NCBI GenBank assembly: GCA_903886485.1
Contig: CAISMH010000014.1
Coordinates: 62,001 to 126,000 of the forward strand
Direction: 5' to 3'
DNA length: 64,000 nt
DNA from: an uncultured Burkholderiales bacterium
Lineage (GTDB): Bacteria; Pseudomonadota; Gammaproteobacteria; Burkholderiales; Burkholderiaceae_C
Position numbers and translations under genes: made by a program. This document shows, piece by piece, positions 8,631 to 18,210 of the stretch; positions within the stretch are counted from its first letter, which is position 1; every line of letters starts with the position of its first letter. The notes under the pieces are model-generated. The model ran no database searches and was not told where the DNA came from. It saw only the letters and a list, made by a program, of their open reading frames with translations.

Positions 8631-9773
8631 ATGCACCTCGCTCTCAAACTGACTGCTTTCGCAACGTTGGCTGCCCTTTCTCACTTGGCCGCCGCGCAAG
8701 AACAAGTCGTCAAGATCGGGCACGTCGGCCCTGTCAGTGGCGCCATTGCCCACTTGGGCAAAGACAACGAATACGGTGCGCGTTTGGCCATCGAGGAACT
8801 CAATGCCAAAGGCGTGAGCATCAACGGCCAGAAGGTCAAGTTTGAGTTGGTCGCAGAAGACGATGCCGCAGACCCCAAGCAAGGCACCGCCGCCGCACAA
8901 AAACTGGTGGATGCCAAAGTCAGTGGTGTGGTGGGTCATCTGAACTCAGGCACCACGATACCCGCTTCCAAAATTTACAGCGACGCTGGTATTCCGCAAA
9001 TCTCGCCTTCCTCGACCAACCCCAAGTACACACGCCAAGGCTTCAAGACCGCGTTTCGCTTGGTCGCTGACGATGTGCACTTGGGCGGAACCTTGGGCCG
9101 TTATGCGGTGAACGAACTCAAAGGTAAATCCATTGCCGTGATTGATGACCGTACCGCCTATGGCCAAGGCGTCGCGGAAGAGTTTGAAAAAGCCGTCAAG
9201 GCTGCCGGCGGTCATGTGGTCTCGCATGAATTCACCACCGACAAAGCCACGGATTTCATGCCCATCTTGACCACCCTCAAAGGCAAGAAGCCCGACGTCA
9301 TCTTCTTTGGTGGCATGGATGCCGTGGGCGGCCCCATGATGAAGCAAATGAAGTCACTGGGCATCAAGGCCAAGTTCATGGGTGGCGACGGTATCTGCAC
9401 CAACGAGATGATCAAGCTTGCGGGTGACGCCATGGCCGATGGCCAAGTGGTATGTGCCGAAGCCGGTGGCGTGGATGGCGCTTTGAAAAAGGGCATGGAT
9501 GACTTTGGCGTCAAATTCAAGAAACGCTTCAATGAAGATGTGAAGCTGTACTCGCCCTATGTCTACGATGCTGTTTTTGTCATGGTCGATGCCATGCAGC
9601 GCGCCAAATCCAGCGATCCCGCCAAATACTTGCCCGAGTTGGCCAAAACCACGGGCTACAAAGGTGTGACGGGCGTCATTTCCTTTGATGCCAAGGGCGA
9701 CATTAAAAACGGCGCCTTGACGATCTACACCTTCAAGGCCGGCAAGCGCGATCAAATCGCGGTGGTTCGATAA
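8631..9773 (+). CDS. Branched-chain amino acid ABC transporter, periplasmic binding protein
   Basis: A 380-residue exported protein: signal peptide MHLALKLTAFATLAALSHLAAAQ with a likely cut after AAA, then a type I periplasmic binding fold starting VVKIGHVGPVSG. Family marks are GHLNSGTTIPASKIY (ligand-contact loop) and ISPSSTNPKYTRQG. It would bind leucine, isoleucine, valine or a related compound and feed a Liv-type permease, but no livHMGF genes are next to it, so it is a stand-alone binding protein here. Start chosen at 8631, seven bases after the AAGGAG at 8618-8623. A strong terminator follows at 9798. Confidence 0.9.
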   Translation: MHLALKLTAFATLAALSHLAAAQEQVVKIGHVGPVSGAIAHLGKDNEYGARLAIEELNAKGVSINGQKVKFELVAEDDAADPKQGTAAAQKLVDAKVSGVVGHLNSGTTIPASKIYSDAGIPQISPSSTNPKYTRQGFKTAFRLVADDVHLGGTLGRYAVNELKGKSIAVIDDRTAYGQGVAEEFEKAVKAAGGHVVSHEFTTDKATDFMPILTTLKGKKPDVIFFGGMDAVGGPMMKQMKSLGIKAKFMGGDGICTNEMIKLAGDAMADGQVVCAEAGGVDGALKKGMDDFGVKFKKRFNEDVKLYSPYVYDAVFVMVDAMQRAKSSDPAKYLPELAKTTGYKGVTGVISFDAKGDIKNGALTIYTFKAGKRDQIAVVR

Positions 9774-9796
9774 ATATCAAGCCCTTTGCCCCTGCT

Positions 9797-9823
9797 CAAA
9801 ACCACCTTCGGGTGGTTTTTTTA
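9797..9823 (+). terminator. Rho-independent terminator after the Liv-type binding protein
   Basis: Inverted repeat AAAACCACC / GGTGGTTTT at 9798-9806 and 9811-9819 with a TTCG tetraloop, continuing into a T run. Confidence 0.92.
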
Positions 9824-9963
9824 CATTTTTTTAAAATAATTAATCCATATAAATCAATAACTTATTGTTCGAATCTCACTTTGATACGCGATTTCTTTAA
9901 AAATGTGTCCACCGAACCCAAGTCTGTCGCGTTGATTCCTGACTAAGTTCTCAGGAGCCTAAA

Positions 9964-10155
9964 TTGGATAAGTCAGTTGTTCAGATCGAATCGCCAGACA
10001 TGGCCGTGGAGCGTCGTTTCAAAATCGTGTCGTCAGAGAAGACCGGCATCAAAGCCACTTTTGACCGTATCCGTGCCCAGCTCGCCCAAGAGGCTGAGCA
10101 ACGAAGCCGCCCCGCTTCCCGCATGTATTCTGGTTTCAGAGCTGTCAAAGCTTAA
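9964..10155 (+). CDS. Small basic protein of unknown function (63 residues)
   Basis: I do not recognise this protein. It starts at a TTG six bases after a good AGGAG ribosome-binding site (9953-9957) and ends in front of its own strong terminator, so it looks like a real single-gene unit. The product is soluble, begins MDKSVVQIESPDMAVERRF and contains a likely amphipathic helix with charged residues (TGIKATFDRIRAQLAQEAEQ) before an arginine-rich tail. No cysteine, signal peptide or membrane segment is seen. It lies between the Liv-type binding protein and mreB, both on the same strand, but is separated from each by a terminator. Confidence 0.65.
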   Translation: MDKSVVQIESPDMAVERRFKIVSSEKTGIKATFDRIRAQLAQEAEQRSRPASRMYSGFRAVKA

Positions 10156-10172
10156 GAGTCACAAATATTTTC

Positions 10173-10198
10173 AAAGGCGCCCACAGGGCGCCTTTTTA
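10173..10198 (+). terminator. Rho-independent terminator after the 63-residue gene
   Basis: Perfect inverted repeat AAGGCGCCC / GGGCGCCTT (10174-10182 and 10186-10194) with loop ACA, followed by TTTTATT. Confidence 0.93.
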
Positions 10199-10284
10199 TT
10201 TGTATCTAAGTATTCATTTTGATTGGCATAACAGGGTTAATACACCTGCAAGCGTATGGACGCGTCCGGCTGCGGTCTCGATAA

Positions 10285-11361
<1,077 letters not shown>

Positions 11362-11380
11362 TGCAGAGCTCTGTGCGTCT

Positions 11381-12067
11381 CTAAAACAGCCCTGAGGCAA
11401 TGTTGATGGTCAATGCCACCACCACGGTGTTGAAGAAGAACGACAGCACACTGTGCAGCAAGCCCACGCGGCGCTGCGTGCGGCTGGTGAAGCTCACATC
11501 TGCCGGTTGACCCGACGTGCCAATCACACACGCGGCATATAAAAAGTCGCCGTAATCTGGGGCGTGGTCCCCCGGAAATTGCAAGCCACCCGTTTGCTGA
11601 ATCGACTCAGCCAAGTAATAGTCGTGGGCATAGTGCAAGGCAAACATGATTTGCGTGAACACCCAAGACGAAAAAATCGTCAGCGCCGCCAAGCCAATGT
11701 GCCCATAACGTTCGTTGCCGTGCATGGTTTTGGCGATGACCAACTCCGCCACGATGGCCCCTAAGCAGGTGAGGGCCGATATCACCACCATCGCCAACAA
11801 CATCAAACGCCCATCGTCTTCGCGCACGGCTCGTTTGCGCATGCGCTCATGCGAGCTACCAAACATCATGTGAAGCGCCAGCCCCAAATAAAGCAGCGCA
11901 CCGATGTTCCAGCCCACTGTCCATTGCGTGACCGTTGGCCATTGCCAGTTCGTCGGGATCAGCGCTGCACTCAGGGCCCCCACCACGATGCTGGTCAGCA
12001 GCCGAGGCCGCGTCTTGACCGTATTGAGCAGTGCTTGAATTGAAAAAATGCGGGGATTCATAAACAA
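11381..12067 (-). CDS. DUF1345 family membrane protein
   Basis: A 228-residue protein with about five hydrophobic segments (near 23-43, 50-70, 88-112, 122-145 and 205-226). The HYAHDYY motif at about 142-148 and GDFLYAACVIGTSGQPADV near 175-193 are the DUF1345 signature. No function is established for the family. It is convergent with mreB (19 bases between ends) and divergent from the small exported protein that precedes the metal efflux operon. A second in-frame ATG two codons in (12061) is equally plausible as start. Confidence 0.85.
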   Translation of the reverse strand: MFMNPRIFSIQALLNTVKTRPRLLTSIVVGALSAALIPTNWQWPTVTQWTVGWNIGALLYLGLALHMMFGSSHERMRKRAVREDDGRLMLLAMVVISALTCLGAIVAELVIAKTMHGNERYGHIGLAALTIFSSWVFTQIMFALHYAHDYYLAESIQQTGGLQFPGDHAPDYGDFLYAACVIGTSGQPADVSFTSRTQRRVGLLHSVLSFFFNTVVVALTINIASGLF

Positions 12068-12091
12068 CCATGCTACTTCAAGCTGTCATCG

Positions 12092-12544
12092 ATGACGATT
12101 AAGATAGCGCCCGTGCTTACACAGTTCCAATTGATGCAACGACGCTGCCTACCCATCACGGCCATCCTCATGGTCTTGCTGGCATTGGGTCCGTTTCTGC
12201 ACGCCCATTACGGCAGCTCCCGCTTGCTGGGGTTTCATGTGGACGGCATCGCGCAAGCGCATGAGGCGCAGCACGTCAGCTTTGACCTCGTCAGTCTCAG
12301 TCAAGACAGCGAGGAAGAGTCCGCGGCGGTTGGGGTCACCACCTCGCATGCGCGCCAATCTCTGCAGGGCAGTGAAGACGAGGTGCCTGCTGATGTGGTG
12401 GCTACCGTGGTGCAGGTGTTTGCGCTTGTCTCGCAGTCCATCGTTTCTCCATGGATGGGCCAAAACAGCGCATGGCACGCGCCCAGCACCTACGCTTTGG
12501 GCTTTCCGCCGCCCGCACACGCGCCGCCCACTTTGACGATTTAA
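12092..12544 (+). CDS. Unknown exported or membrane-anchored protein preceding the metal RND operon
   Basis: A 150-residue protein that I cannot assign to a family. A single hydrophobic segment (about residues 19-36, CLPITAILMVLLALGPFL) followed by HAHYG suggests an uncleaved anchor or signal peptide, with the rest in the periplasm; it is rich in His, Asp and Glu around 50-75 (for example QAHEAQHVSFD). The gene lies 65 bases ahead of an RND adaptor on the same strand, and small His-containing exported proteins are often seen beside metal efflux genes, so a metal-related accessory role is an inference. Alternative start at 12134. No clear ribosome-binding site for either start. Confidence 0.55.
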   Translation: MTIKIAPVLTQFQLMQRRCLPITAILMVLLALGPFLHAHYGSSRLLGFHVDGIAQAHEAQHVSFDLVSLSQDSEEESAAVGVTTSHARQSLQGSEDEVPADVVATVVQVFALVSQSIVSPWMGQNSAWHAPSTYALGFPPPAHAPPTLTI

Positions 12545-12609
12545 TTTTCGACAGCCCCATGTGCACGCATGTGCACTGGGTTTCGGTGGTTCGATAGTTG
12601 GAGTCGGCG

Positions 12610-13734
12610 ATGTTCAATCGTTTCATGTTCGTTGTGCGTCATGCATGTGTGTGGACCTTATTCAGTGCCGCTGTGTGTGCAGCGGCGCAAGACCCGTTGG
12701 GTGCAAGCTCTGTAGCGGCCCCTGTGTTGCTGCCTCTCAATGCCAAGCAGCAAGCCAGCCTCGGGGTGCAAGTGGGCACTGCGCAGCCTGCGACAGGTGG
12801 GCCGTTGCTGGTCAGTGCGACGGTGGTCACGCCGCCCGGTAAGACATTCACCGTGTCCGCTCCCTATGCTGGGCAGGTGTCTCGCGTGTGGGTCGGCGTG
12901 GGCGATTCGGTGAAAGCTGGTGCCGCCTTGGCGCAGTTCACCAGCCCCATGTTGGGCGATGCGCGACGCATGCTCAATGAAGCCGCACTGGATTACAAAA
13001 ACGCCAGCGCTGCGGCCCAACGCGATCAAGCCATGCTGGACGAGGGCATCATCCCCGCCGTGCGTTTGCAGTTGAGCCGATCCAAACAAGAGGCCGCACA
13101 CGCCCAGCTTCAAGCGCGTGAAGCCGAGCTGTTGGCCGCAGGCATGCGCTTTGATGCCAACAATGGCTATGCCACAGGCACACTCAAAGCGCCTTTGTCT
13201 GGCGCGGTGGTGGACGTTTTTGCTGCGGTGGGCCAACGTGTCGAGGCCGGAGCGCTGTTGTTCAAGTTGGCGGACGCCGCCCAGTTGCAACTTGACCTAC
13301 AACTTTCCTCAGACAAAGCCGCGCAGATACAAGTGGGTGACGAGGTGAGCATTCCTTCGCGCCAAGCCAAAGCACGTATCTTGGGCGTCAGCCGCGCGGT
13401 CGAGGCCAGTCAATCTGCGCGTGCGCGAGCCAGCGTCACCACGCGTGGCAGTTTGCAAGTGGGTGACTTGGTGTCCGCCACGGTCCAGACCAAAGCGTCA
13501 GCCCATGCCACCAAGCCCGACACCCAATGGTGGGTGTCCGCCCGCGCCGTGACGCACTGGCGCGGCAAACCTTGGGTATTTGTGATGAATGACCAAGGTT
13601 TTGAAGCGCGTGCGGTGAGTGTTGTTTCGTCTTCCGACGATGTGTCATTGATTGAGGTGGCCTTGCCCGTAGGCAGCAAAGTGGCCATCACAGGCATCGC
13701 ATCCTTGCGTGCCTTGTTACAAAAGGACGAGTGA
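12610..13734 (+). CDS. RND efflux periplasmic adaptor, heavy-metal (CzcB/CusB) type
   Basis: A 374-residue membrane-fusion protein: signal peptide from MFNRFMFVVRHACVWTLF to about AAA, beta-barrel and lipoyl halves (VSAPYAGQVSRVWVGVGDSV and LKAPLSGAVVDVFAAVGQRV), and a central coiled-coil hairpin (about residues 125-185). It would link the inner-membrane pump to the outer-membrane factor in a tripartite exporter. Start at 12610, six bases after GGAG (12600-12603); a TTG four codons upstream is in frame but inferior. Its stop overlaps the pump ATG by one base. No His-rich N-terminal metal-binding tail is seen, so the metal is not predicted from this subunit. Confidence 0.88.
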   Translation: MFNRFMFVVRHACVWTLFSAAVCAAAQDPLGASSVAAPVLLPLNAKQQASLGVQVGTAQPATGGPLLVSATVVTPPGKTFTVSAPYAGQVSRVWVGVGDSVKAGAALAQFTSPMLGDARRMLNEAALDYKNASAAAQRDQAMLDEGIIPAVRLQLSRSKQEAAHAQLQAREAELLAAGMRFDANNGYATGTLKAPLSGAVVDVFAAVGQRVEAGALLFKLADAAQLQLDLQLSSDKAAQIQVGDEVSIPSRQAKARILGVSRAVEASQSARARASVTTRGSLQVGDLVSATVQTKASAHATKPDTQWWVSARAVTHWRGKPWVFVMNDQGFEARAVSVVSSSDDVSLIEVALPVGSKVAITGIASLRALLQKDE

Positions 13735-16700
13735 TGTTTGAACCTCTCATTCGTCTGAGTCTGCGGTTTCGCAGCCTCGCGCTGACCTGTGCTGTGCTGC
13801 TGTGGGTGGCGGGCATGCATGCATGGCTCAATTTACCGATCGATGCCTTCCCCGACATCTCGCCCACACAGGCCAAAGTCATCCTCAAAATTCCCGGTAT
13901 GACCCCTGAAGAGGTTGAGCAACGGGTCGTCAAACCCATTGAGCAAGAGCTGTTGAGCATTCCCAACAAACGCGTCGTGCGCTCGATCTCGAAGTACGGC
14001 ATTGCCGACATCACCATCGACTTTGACGAGGGGGTGGATCTGTACTGGGCACGTCAACAAGTGTCCGAGTGCTTGGGCAGTGTGATGCGCGACCTGCCCG
14101 CCAGCGTCAGCGGTGGCTTGGCTCCCATCACCACACCTTTGAGCGAGGTCTACATGTTCACGCTGGAAGGCGAGGGCGTGAGCTTGGCTGAAAAACGCCG
14201 TGTCCTCGACTGGGTGATTCGCCCAGAGCTGCGCACCATTCCCGGGGTGGCCGAGGTGAACTCACTCGGGGGCGACGTGCAAACCTTTGAGGTCATCCCC
14301 AACACCGCCAAGATGGCCGCCATGGGCGTGAGCATGGGTGACTTGAGACAAGCCTTGCTCGCCAACAACAGCAACGATGGCGCTGGCCGCTTGAGCGCGG
14401 GTGAAGAAGCCTTGGTGGTGCGCGTCGAAGGCGCCATCCAAACCTTGGATGACCTGCGCTTGGTGCGTTTGAGCACCCGCCACAACACCTATGTGCAACT
14501 GGACGATGTGGCCACAGTCACGCACGGCGCGCTCACCCGCTATGGCGCAGTCACCCACGACGGCCAAGGCGAAGCCGTGGAGGGCTTGGTGTTGGGTATG
14601 CGTGGCGTGAACGCGCGCCAGTTGGTGGACGCGGTGGATGCCAAGTTGCGCGACATGGCGCCGCGTTTGCCCTCTGGACTGAGCGTGAAAACCTTTTACA
14701 ACCGAGGTGAGTTGGTCACGCGTGCGGCAGACACCGTGATCCACGCCTTGATTGAAGCCGCTGTCTTGGTGTGCCTCACCCTGTATGTGTTTTTAGGTGG
14801 CATCCGTGCAGCGGTGGTGGTGGCCGTGGCCTTGCCGTTGTCGTTGCTGAGCACCTTCCTGCTCATGCGTGCATTTGGTTTGACGGCCAACTTGATGAGT
14901 TTGGGCGGTTTGGCGATTGCGCTGGGCATGCTGGTGGATGCCGCGGTGGTGGTTGTGGAAAACATCGAAACTGCGTTTGCATCCCACCCCGCAGGTCATG
15001 GCTTGTCGAAAACTGAAATCTTGCTGAGCGCCGTGCGTCAGGTGGTCAAGCCTGTGGCGTCTGGCGTGCTCATCATCTGCGTGGTGTTTTTGCCGCTGCT
15101 CAGTCTTGAAGGCTTAGAGGGCAAGTTGTTTGCGCCCGTGGCGGTGACCATCATCATGGCCTTGGCGTCATCGTTGCTGTTGGCCTTCAGCGTGATTCCA
15201 GCCTTGGCGTCGATGGTGCTCAAAGAACAAGGCGCGCACGAACCTGTCGTGATGCAAAAAATCCATGCGGTCTATGTGCGCTGGCGCGAACGCGTGTGGG
15301 CCAAGCCGCAGTGGCTGTATGGCGTCTCCGTCGCCTCCTTGGTGGTGGCTGCTGTGCTTTACAGCTTCATCGGTAAAACCTTCATGCCGACCTTGGATGA
15401 AGGCGACATCTTGGTGCAGTTGCAAAAGTTGCCATCGATTTCGCTCGAGGCTTCCTTAGAGATGGACACCCGCGTGCAGCAAGCCATCTTGGCGAACGTG
15501 CCCGAGGTCAAAGCCATCGTCGCGCGGGTGGGGTCAGACGAGTTGGGACTGGACCCCATGGGTTTGAACGAGACCGACTCCTTCTTGGTCCTCAAACCCA
15601 AAAGCGAGTGGCAAGGCAACAAAGAAGACATCGTCGATGCCTTGCGTGGCGTGCTCGATACCTTCCCCGGTTTGGTCTACGGCTTCACCCAGCCCATTGA
15701 AATGCGGGTCTCCGAAATGCTCACGGGGACACGTGGCGATGTGGCCATCAAAATCTTTGGCACAGACCTCGCACACATCAACGATGCGGCGCACCAAATT
15801 GCAGATGCCGTGCGCACCGTCGCAGGCGCGGCCGAAGTCATTGCACCCAAGGCCGAAGGCCTGCAATACCTTTCCGTCAACTTGAACCGCACCACCGTGG
15901 GCCAAGCTGGGTTCAGTGTGGAGGCCTTGCAGCAAGCGTTCAAAAACCAAATCGAGGGCGAGTCGCTGGGCTATGTGCTGCAAAACGGCATGCGCACACC
16001 GCTGACCTTGCGCGGCAACGAGGCCACGCGTCACAGTCCAGAAGCTTTCAAGAACTTGCAACTCGCCGCCCCGGACGGTCGTGTGTGGGCCGCCAATGCC
16101 TTGGCCGACATCCGCTTGGTCGATGGCCCCATCCGTGTGGACCATGAGCAGAGCATGCGTTTCACCAGCATTCAAGTCTCGGTGACGGGCCGCGATCTGA
16201 CCGGCTTTGTCGGCGATGCGCAAAAAGCGGTGGCGGCTTTGAAGCTGCCCAACGATGTGCGTGTGGTGTGGGGCGGGCAGTTTGAAAACCAGCAACGTGC
16301 CGCTGCGCGTTTGGGACTGGTCATTCCTGCGGCCATGGTGTTGATCTTCACCATCTTGGTCTTCACCTTTGGCTCGGCCATTCAGGCGGGCATTATTTTT
16401 CTGAACATCCCTTTTGCTTTGGTGGGGGGAGTGGTCGCCTTGGGCCTCTCGGGTGAATATTTGTCGGTACCCGCATCGGTGGGTTTCATCGCGCTGCTGG
16501 GCATTGCGGTGCTCAATGGCGTGGTCATGGTCACGCATTTCAATGAACGCTTGCTCGGTGGCGAGGACATGGCGCAGGTGGTGCGTTTGGGCACTGAACG
16601 ACGCTTGCGTCCTGTGTTGATGACCGCGGTCATCACCGCATTGGGCATGATTCCGTTGCTCTTTGCCACAGGTCCTGGCTCTGAAATTCAGCGCCCACTC

Positions 16701-16841
16701 GCCATCGTGGTGACGGGTGGTTTGATCAGCTCCACCTTGTTGACCTTGTTGCTGTTGCCCAAATTATTTGAACGTTTTGGTGGGCTAGAGCGCATGCCGT
16801 GGCATGCCTTGATGCGCTTCTTGCCTTGGAGAAAGTCATGA
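13734..16841 (+). CDS. RND efflux pump of the heavy-metal (HME, CzcA/CusA) family
   Basis: A 1035-residue inner-membrane proton-driven transporter with the twofold RND layout: membrane segment near 12-30, large periplasmic loop, segments about 335-540, second loop, segments about 860-1020. N-terminal LPIDAFPDISPTQ and EQRVVKPIEQELL are HME hallmarks. The membrane-segment-4 motif reads LGMLVDAAVVVVENIE, closer to the CusA-like VDAA version than to the DFG-DGA version of CzcA; this hints at monovalent or unclassified metal specificity but is not decisive. It is the middle gene of an adaptor-pump-outer membrane factor operon with overlapping stops and starts. Confidence 0.92.
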   Translation: MFEPLIRLSLRFRSLALTCAVLLWVAGMHAWLNLPIDAFPDISPTQAKVILKIPGMTPEEVEQRVVKPIEQELLSIPNKRVVRSISKYGIADITIDFDEGVDLYWARQQVSECLGSVMRDLPASVSGGLAPITTPLSEVYMFTLEGEGVSLAEKRRVLDWVIRPELRTIPGVAEVNSLGGDVQTFEVIPNTAKMAAMGVSMGDLRQALLANNSNDGAGRLSAGEEALVVRVEGAIQTLDDLRLVRLSTRHNTYVQLDDVATVTHGALTRYGAVTHDGQGEAVEGLVLGMRGVNARQLVDAVDAKLRDMAPRLPSGLSVKTFYNRGELVTRAADTVIHALIEAAVLVCLTLYVFLGGIRAAVVVAVALPLSLLSTFLLMRAFGLTANLMSLGGLAIALGMLVDAAVVVVENIETAFASHPAGHGLSKTEILLSAVRQVVKPVASGVLIICVVFLPLLSLEGLEGKLFAPVAVTIIMALASSLLLAFSVIPALASMVLKEQGAHEPVVMQKIHAVYVRWRERVWAKPQWLYGVSVASLVVAAVLYSFIGKTFMPTLDEGDILVQLQKLPSISLEASLEMDTRVQQAILANVPEVKAIVARVGSDELGLDPMGLNETDSFLVLKPKSEWQGNKEDIVDALRGVLDTFPGLVYGFTQPIEMRVSEMLTGTRGDVAIKIFGTDLAHINDAAHQIADAVRTVAGAAEVIAPKAEGLQYLSVNLNRTTVGQAGFSVEALQQAFKNQIEGESLGYVLQNGMRTPLTLRGNEATRHSPEAFKNLQLAAPDGRVWAANALADIRLVDGPIRVDHEQSMRFTSIQVSVTGRDLTGFVGDAQKAVAALKLPNDVRVVWGGQFENQQRAAARLGLVIPAAMVLIFTILVFTFGSAIQAGIIFLNIPFALVGGVVALGLSGEYLSVPASVGFIALLGIAVLNGVVMVTHFNERLLGGEDMAQVVRLGTERRLRPVLMTAVITALGMIPLLFATGPGSEIQRPLAIVVTGGLISSTLLTLLLLPKLFERFGGLERMPWHALMRFLPWRKS

Positions 16842-18199
16842 CACGTTCTGTGAACCGTTCTCTGGCCGCTTATGTGTTGGCTGGGGCCTCGCTGGTGATC
16901 TTCGGGGCCGCGCAAGCGCAAACCAACACGGCGTTGCTGCCTTCTGCTGACACGGCAGTGCTGCCTCAGCTCAACACGGCATTGCTGCCTGAGATCAACA
17001 CGGCATTGCTGCCGTATCTGCCCGCTGAAACTGCTGTGAAAGAGGCCTTGCTCAGCAGCCCGCTGATGCAAGCTGCGCGATCTAAAAAGGACGCAGGCTC
17101 GGCCCGCGCCCAAGGCATCGATGCGGGTGCCGCTGAATTCACCTTGCGCAGCACCTCGCAACATCGACGCGATGTGGTCGCGGGCACACGCATGCATGAG
17201 TCGATGGTCGCCCTTGAGCGACCCGTGCGCTTTTGGGGCAAGCGCGGCATCGACGCCGACTTGGCCGCGCAAACCCAAGCCTTTGCTGACATCGAATACG
17301 CCGACGCCATGCACGAAGGTGCGCGTGAGTTGATGCGTTTTTGGTTTGCCTACCTGCGTGCCTTGGCTGACCAAAAGAACGCCACCACCACGCATGAGTT
17401 GGCAATCAAAATGCAGCGCTTGACGCAAATCCAACTCAAGCAAGGCGAGGTGTCGCAGCTCAATGCCGACTTGGCCTATGCCGAGTTGGAGCGCATCACC
17501 GCAAACCGTGCTGTCGCCGATGCACAGCTGGCCTCGGCGGCCTCGGCCTTCTCGCGTCGCTACCCCAGCATGGCGTTGCCCGTGCCGCTGTCGCAGGCGC
17601 TGCGCTTGGATGCCTCATCGACCTTGCCCGCTTTGTCCGAATCGATGGCTTCCATGCGGCAGATGTTTTTAGAAAAAAACCACGAACTCAATATGCTGCG
17701 TGTGGATGCCCAACGCTTGCGCTTGGCCGCAGACCGTGCTTCGCGTGACCGTTTGCCAGACCCCACGGTGGGCGTGTTCAGTGGACGTGAACGCGCCGGT
17801 GGGGAGACCATCTCGGGGGTGATGTTCTCCATGCCATTCCCCGGTTCATCGCGTTTTCATCACGCCAGTGCCCTGGTCGCCGATGCGCAAGCGGCCAGCG
17901 ACAAAGTGCAACTGGCCGAGCAGCAACTTGGCGCGATGTTTGAAAGCATGTGGATTCAGTTCCAACACAAACGCACAGCCGCGGACAACTTGAAATCTGC
18001 CGCGCAACGTCAAGCCTGGGCAGCCGACAAAGCCGTCAAAGCCTACACCTTGGGTGAAGGCAGTTTGTCGGATGTGCTGTTGATTGCGCGCATGGCCAGC
18101 GACAACCTCAATGCTGCGCAACACATGCAGCTCGAGGTGGTGGAGTTGTTGGCCTTGATTGAGCTAGACCTGCATGCGATCTGGGATTTTGACGAATAG
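16838..18199 (+). CDS. Outer membrane efflux protein (TolC/CzcC family) with an octapeptide-repeat N-terminus
   Basis: A 453-residue exported protein; signal peptide MTRSVNRSLAAYVLAGASLV... ending AQA at residue 27. Two long helical repeats (about 75-250 and 275-450) correspond to the duplicated OEP domain that forms the TolC-like periplasmic tunnel. Start at 16838 overlaps the pump stop (ATGA), with GGAG at 16828-16831 in front. Directly after the signal peptide (residues 30-61) come four tandem copies of an eight-residue unit [N/D]TA[L/V]LPxx, not a known feature of the family. It would complete the tripartite exporter encoded with the two preceding genes. Confidence 0.88.
   Translation: MTRSVNRSLAAYVLAGASLVIFGAAQAQTNTALLPSADTAVLPQLNTALLPEINTALLPYLPAETAVKEALLSSPLMQAARSKKDAGSARAQGIDAGAAEFTLRSTSQHRRDVVAGTRMHESMVALERPVRFWGKRGIDADLAAQTQAFADIEYADAMHEGARELMRFWFAYLRALADQKNATTTHELAIKMQRLTQIQLKQGEVSQLNADLAYAELERITANRAVADAQLASAASAFSRRYPSMALPVPLSQALRLDASSTLPALSESMASMRQMFLEKNHELNMLRVDAQRLRLAADRASRDRLPDPTVGVFSGRERAGGETISGVMFSMPFPGSSRFHHASALVADAQAASDKVQLAEQQLGAMFESMWIQFQHKRTAADNLKSAAQRQAWAADKAVKAYTLGEGSLSDVLLIARMASDNLNAAQHMQLEVVELLALIELDLHAIWDFDE
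16925..17020 (+). repeat. Four tandem 24-bp units coding octapeptide NTALLPxx
   Basis: Units of exactly 24 bases encode NTALLPSA, DTAVLPQL, NTALLPEI and NTALLPYL in register (residues 30-61 of the outer membrane factor). The variable last two residues and silent changes between units show it is not a fresh duplication throughout; units 3 and 4 are nearly identical at DNA level. Confidence 0.9.
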
Positions 18200-18210
18200 A
18201 GGTCCGTGCT

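Noticed and set aside
15534..16538. A 334-residue minus-strand frame opposite the metal efflux pump
   Set aside because: Opposite strand of a complete RND pump gene, no motif of its own.
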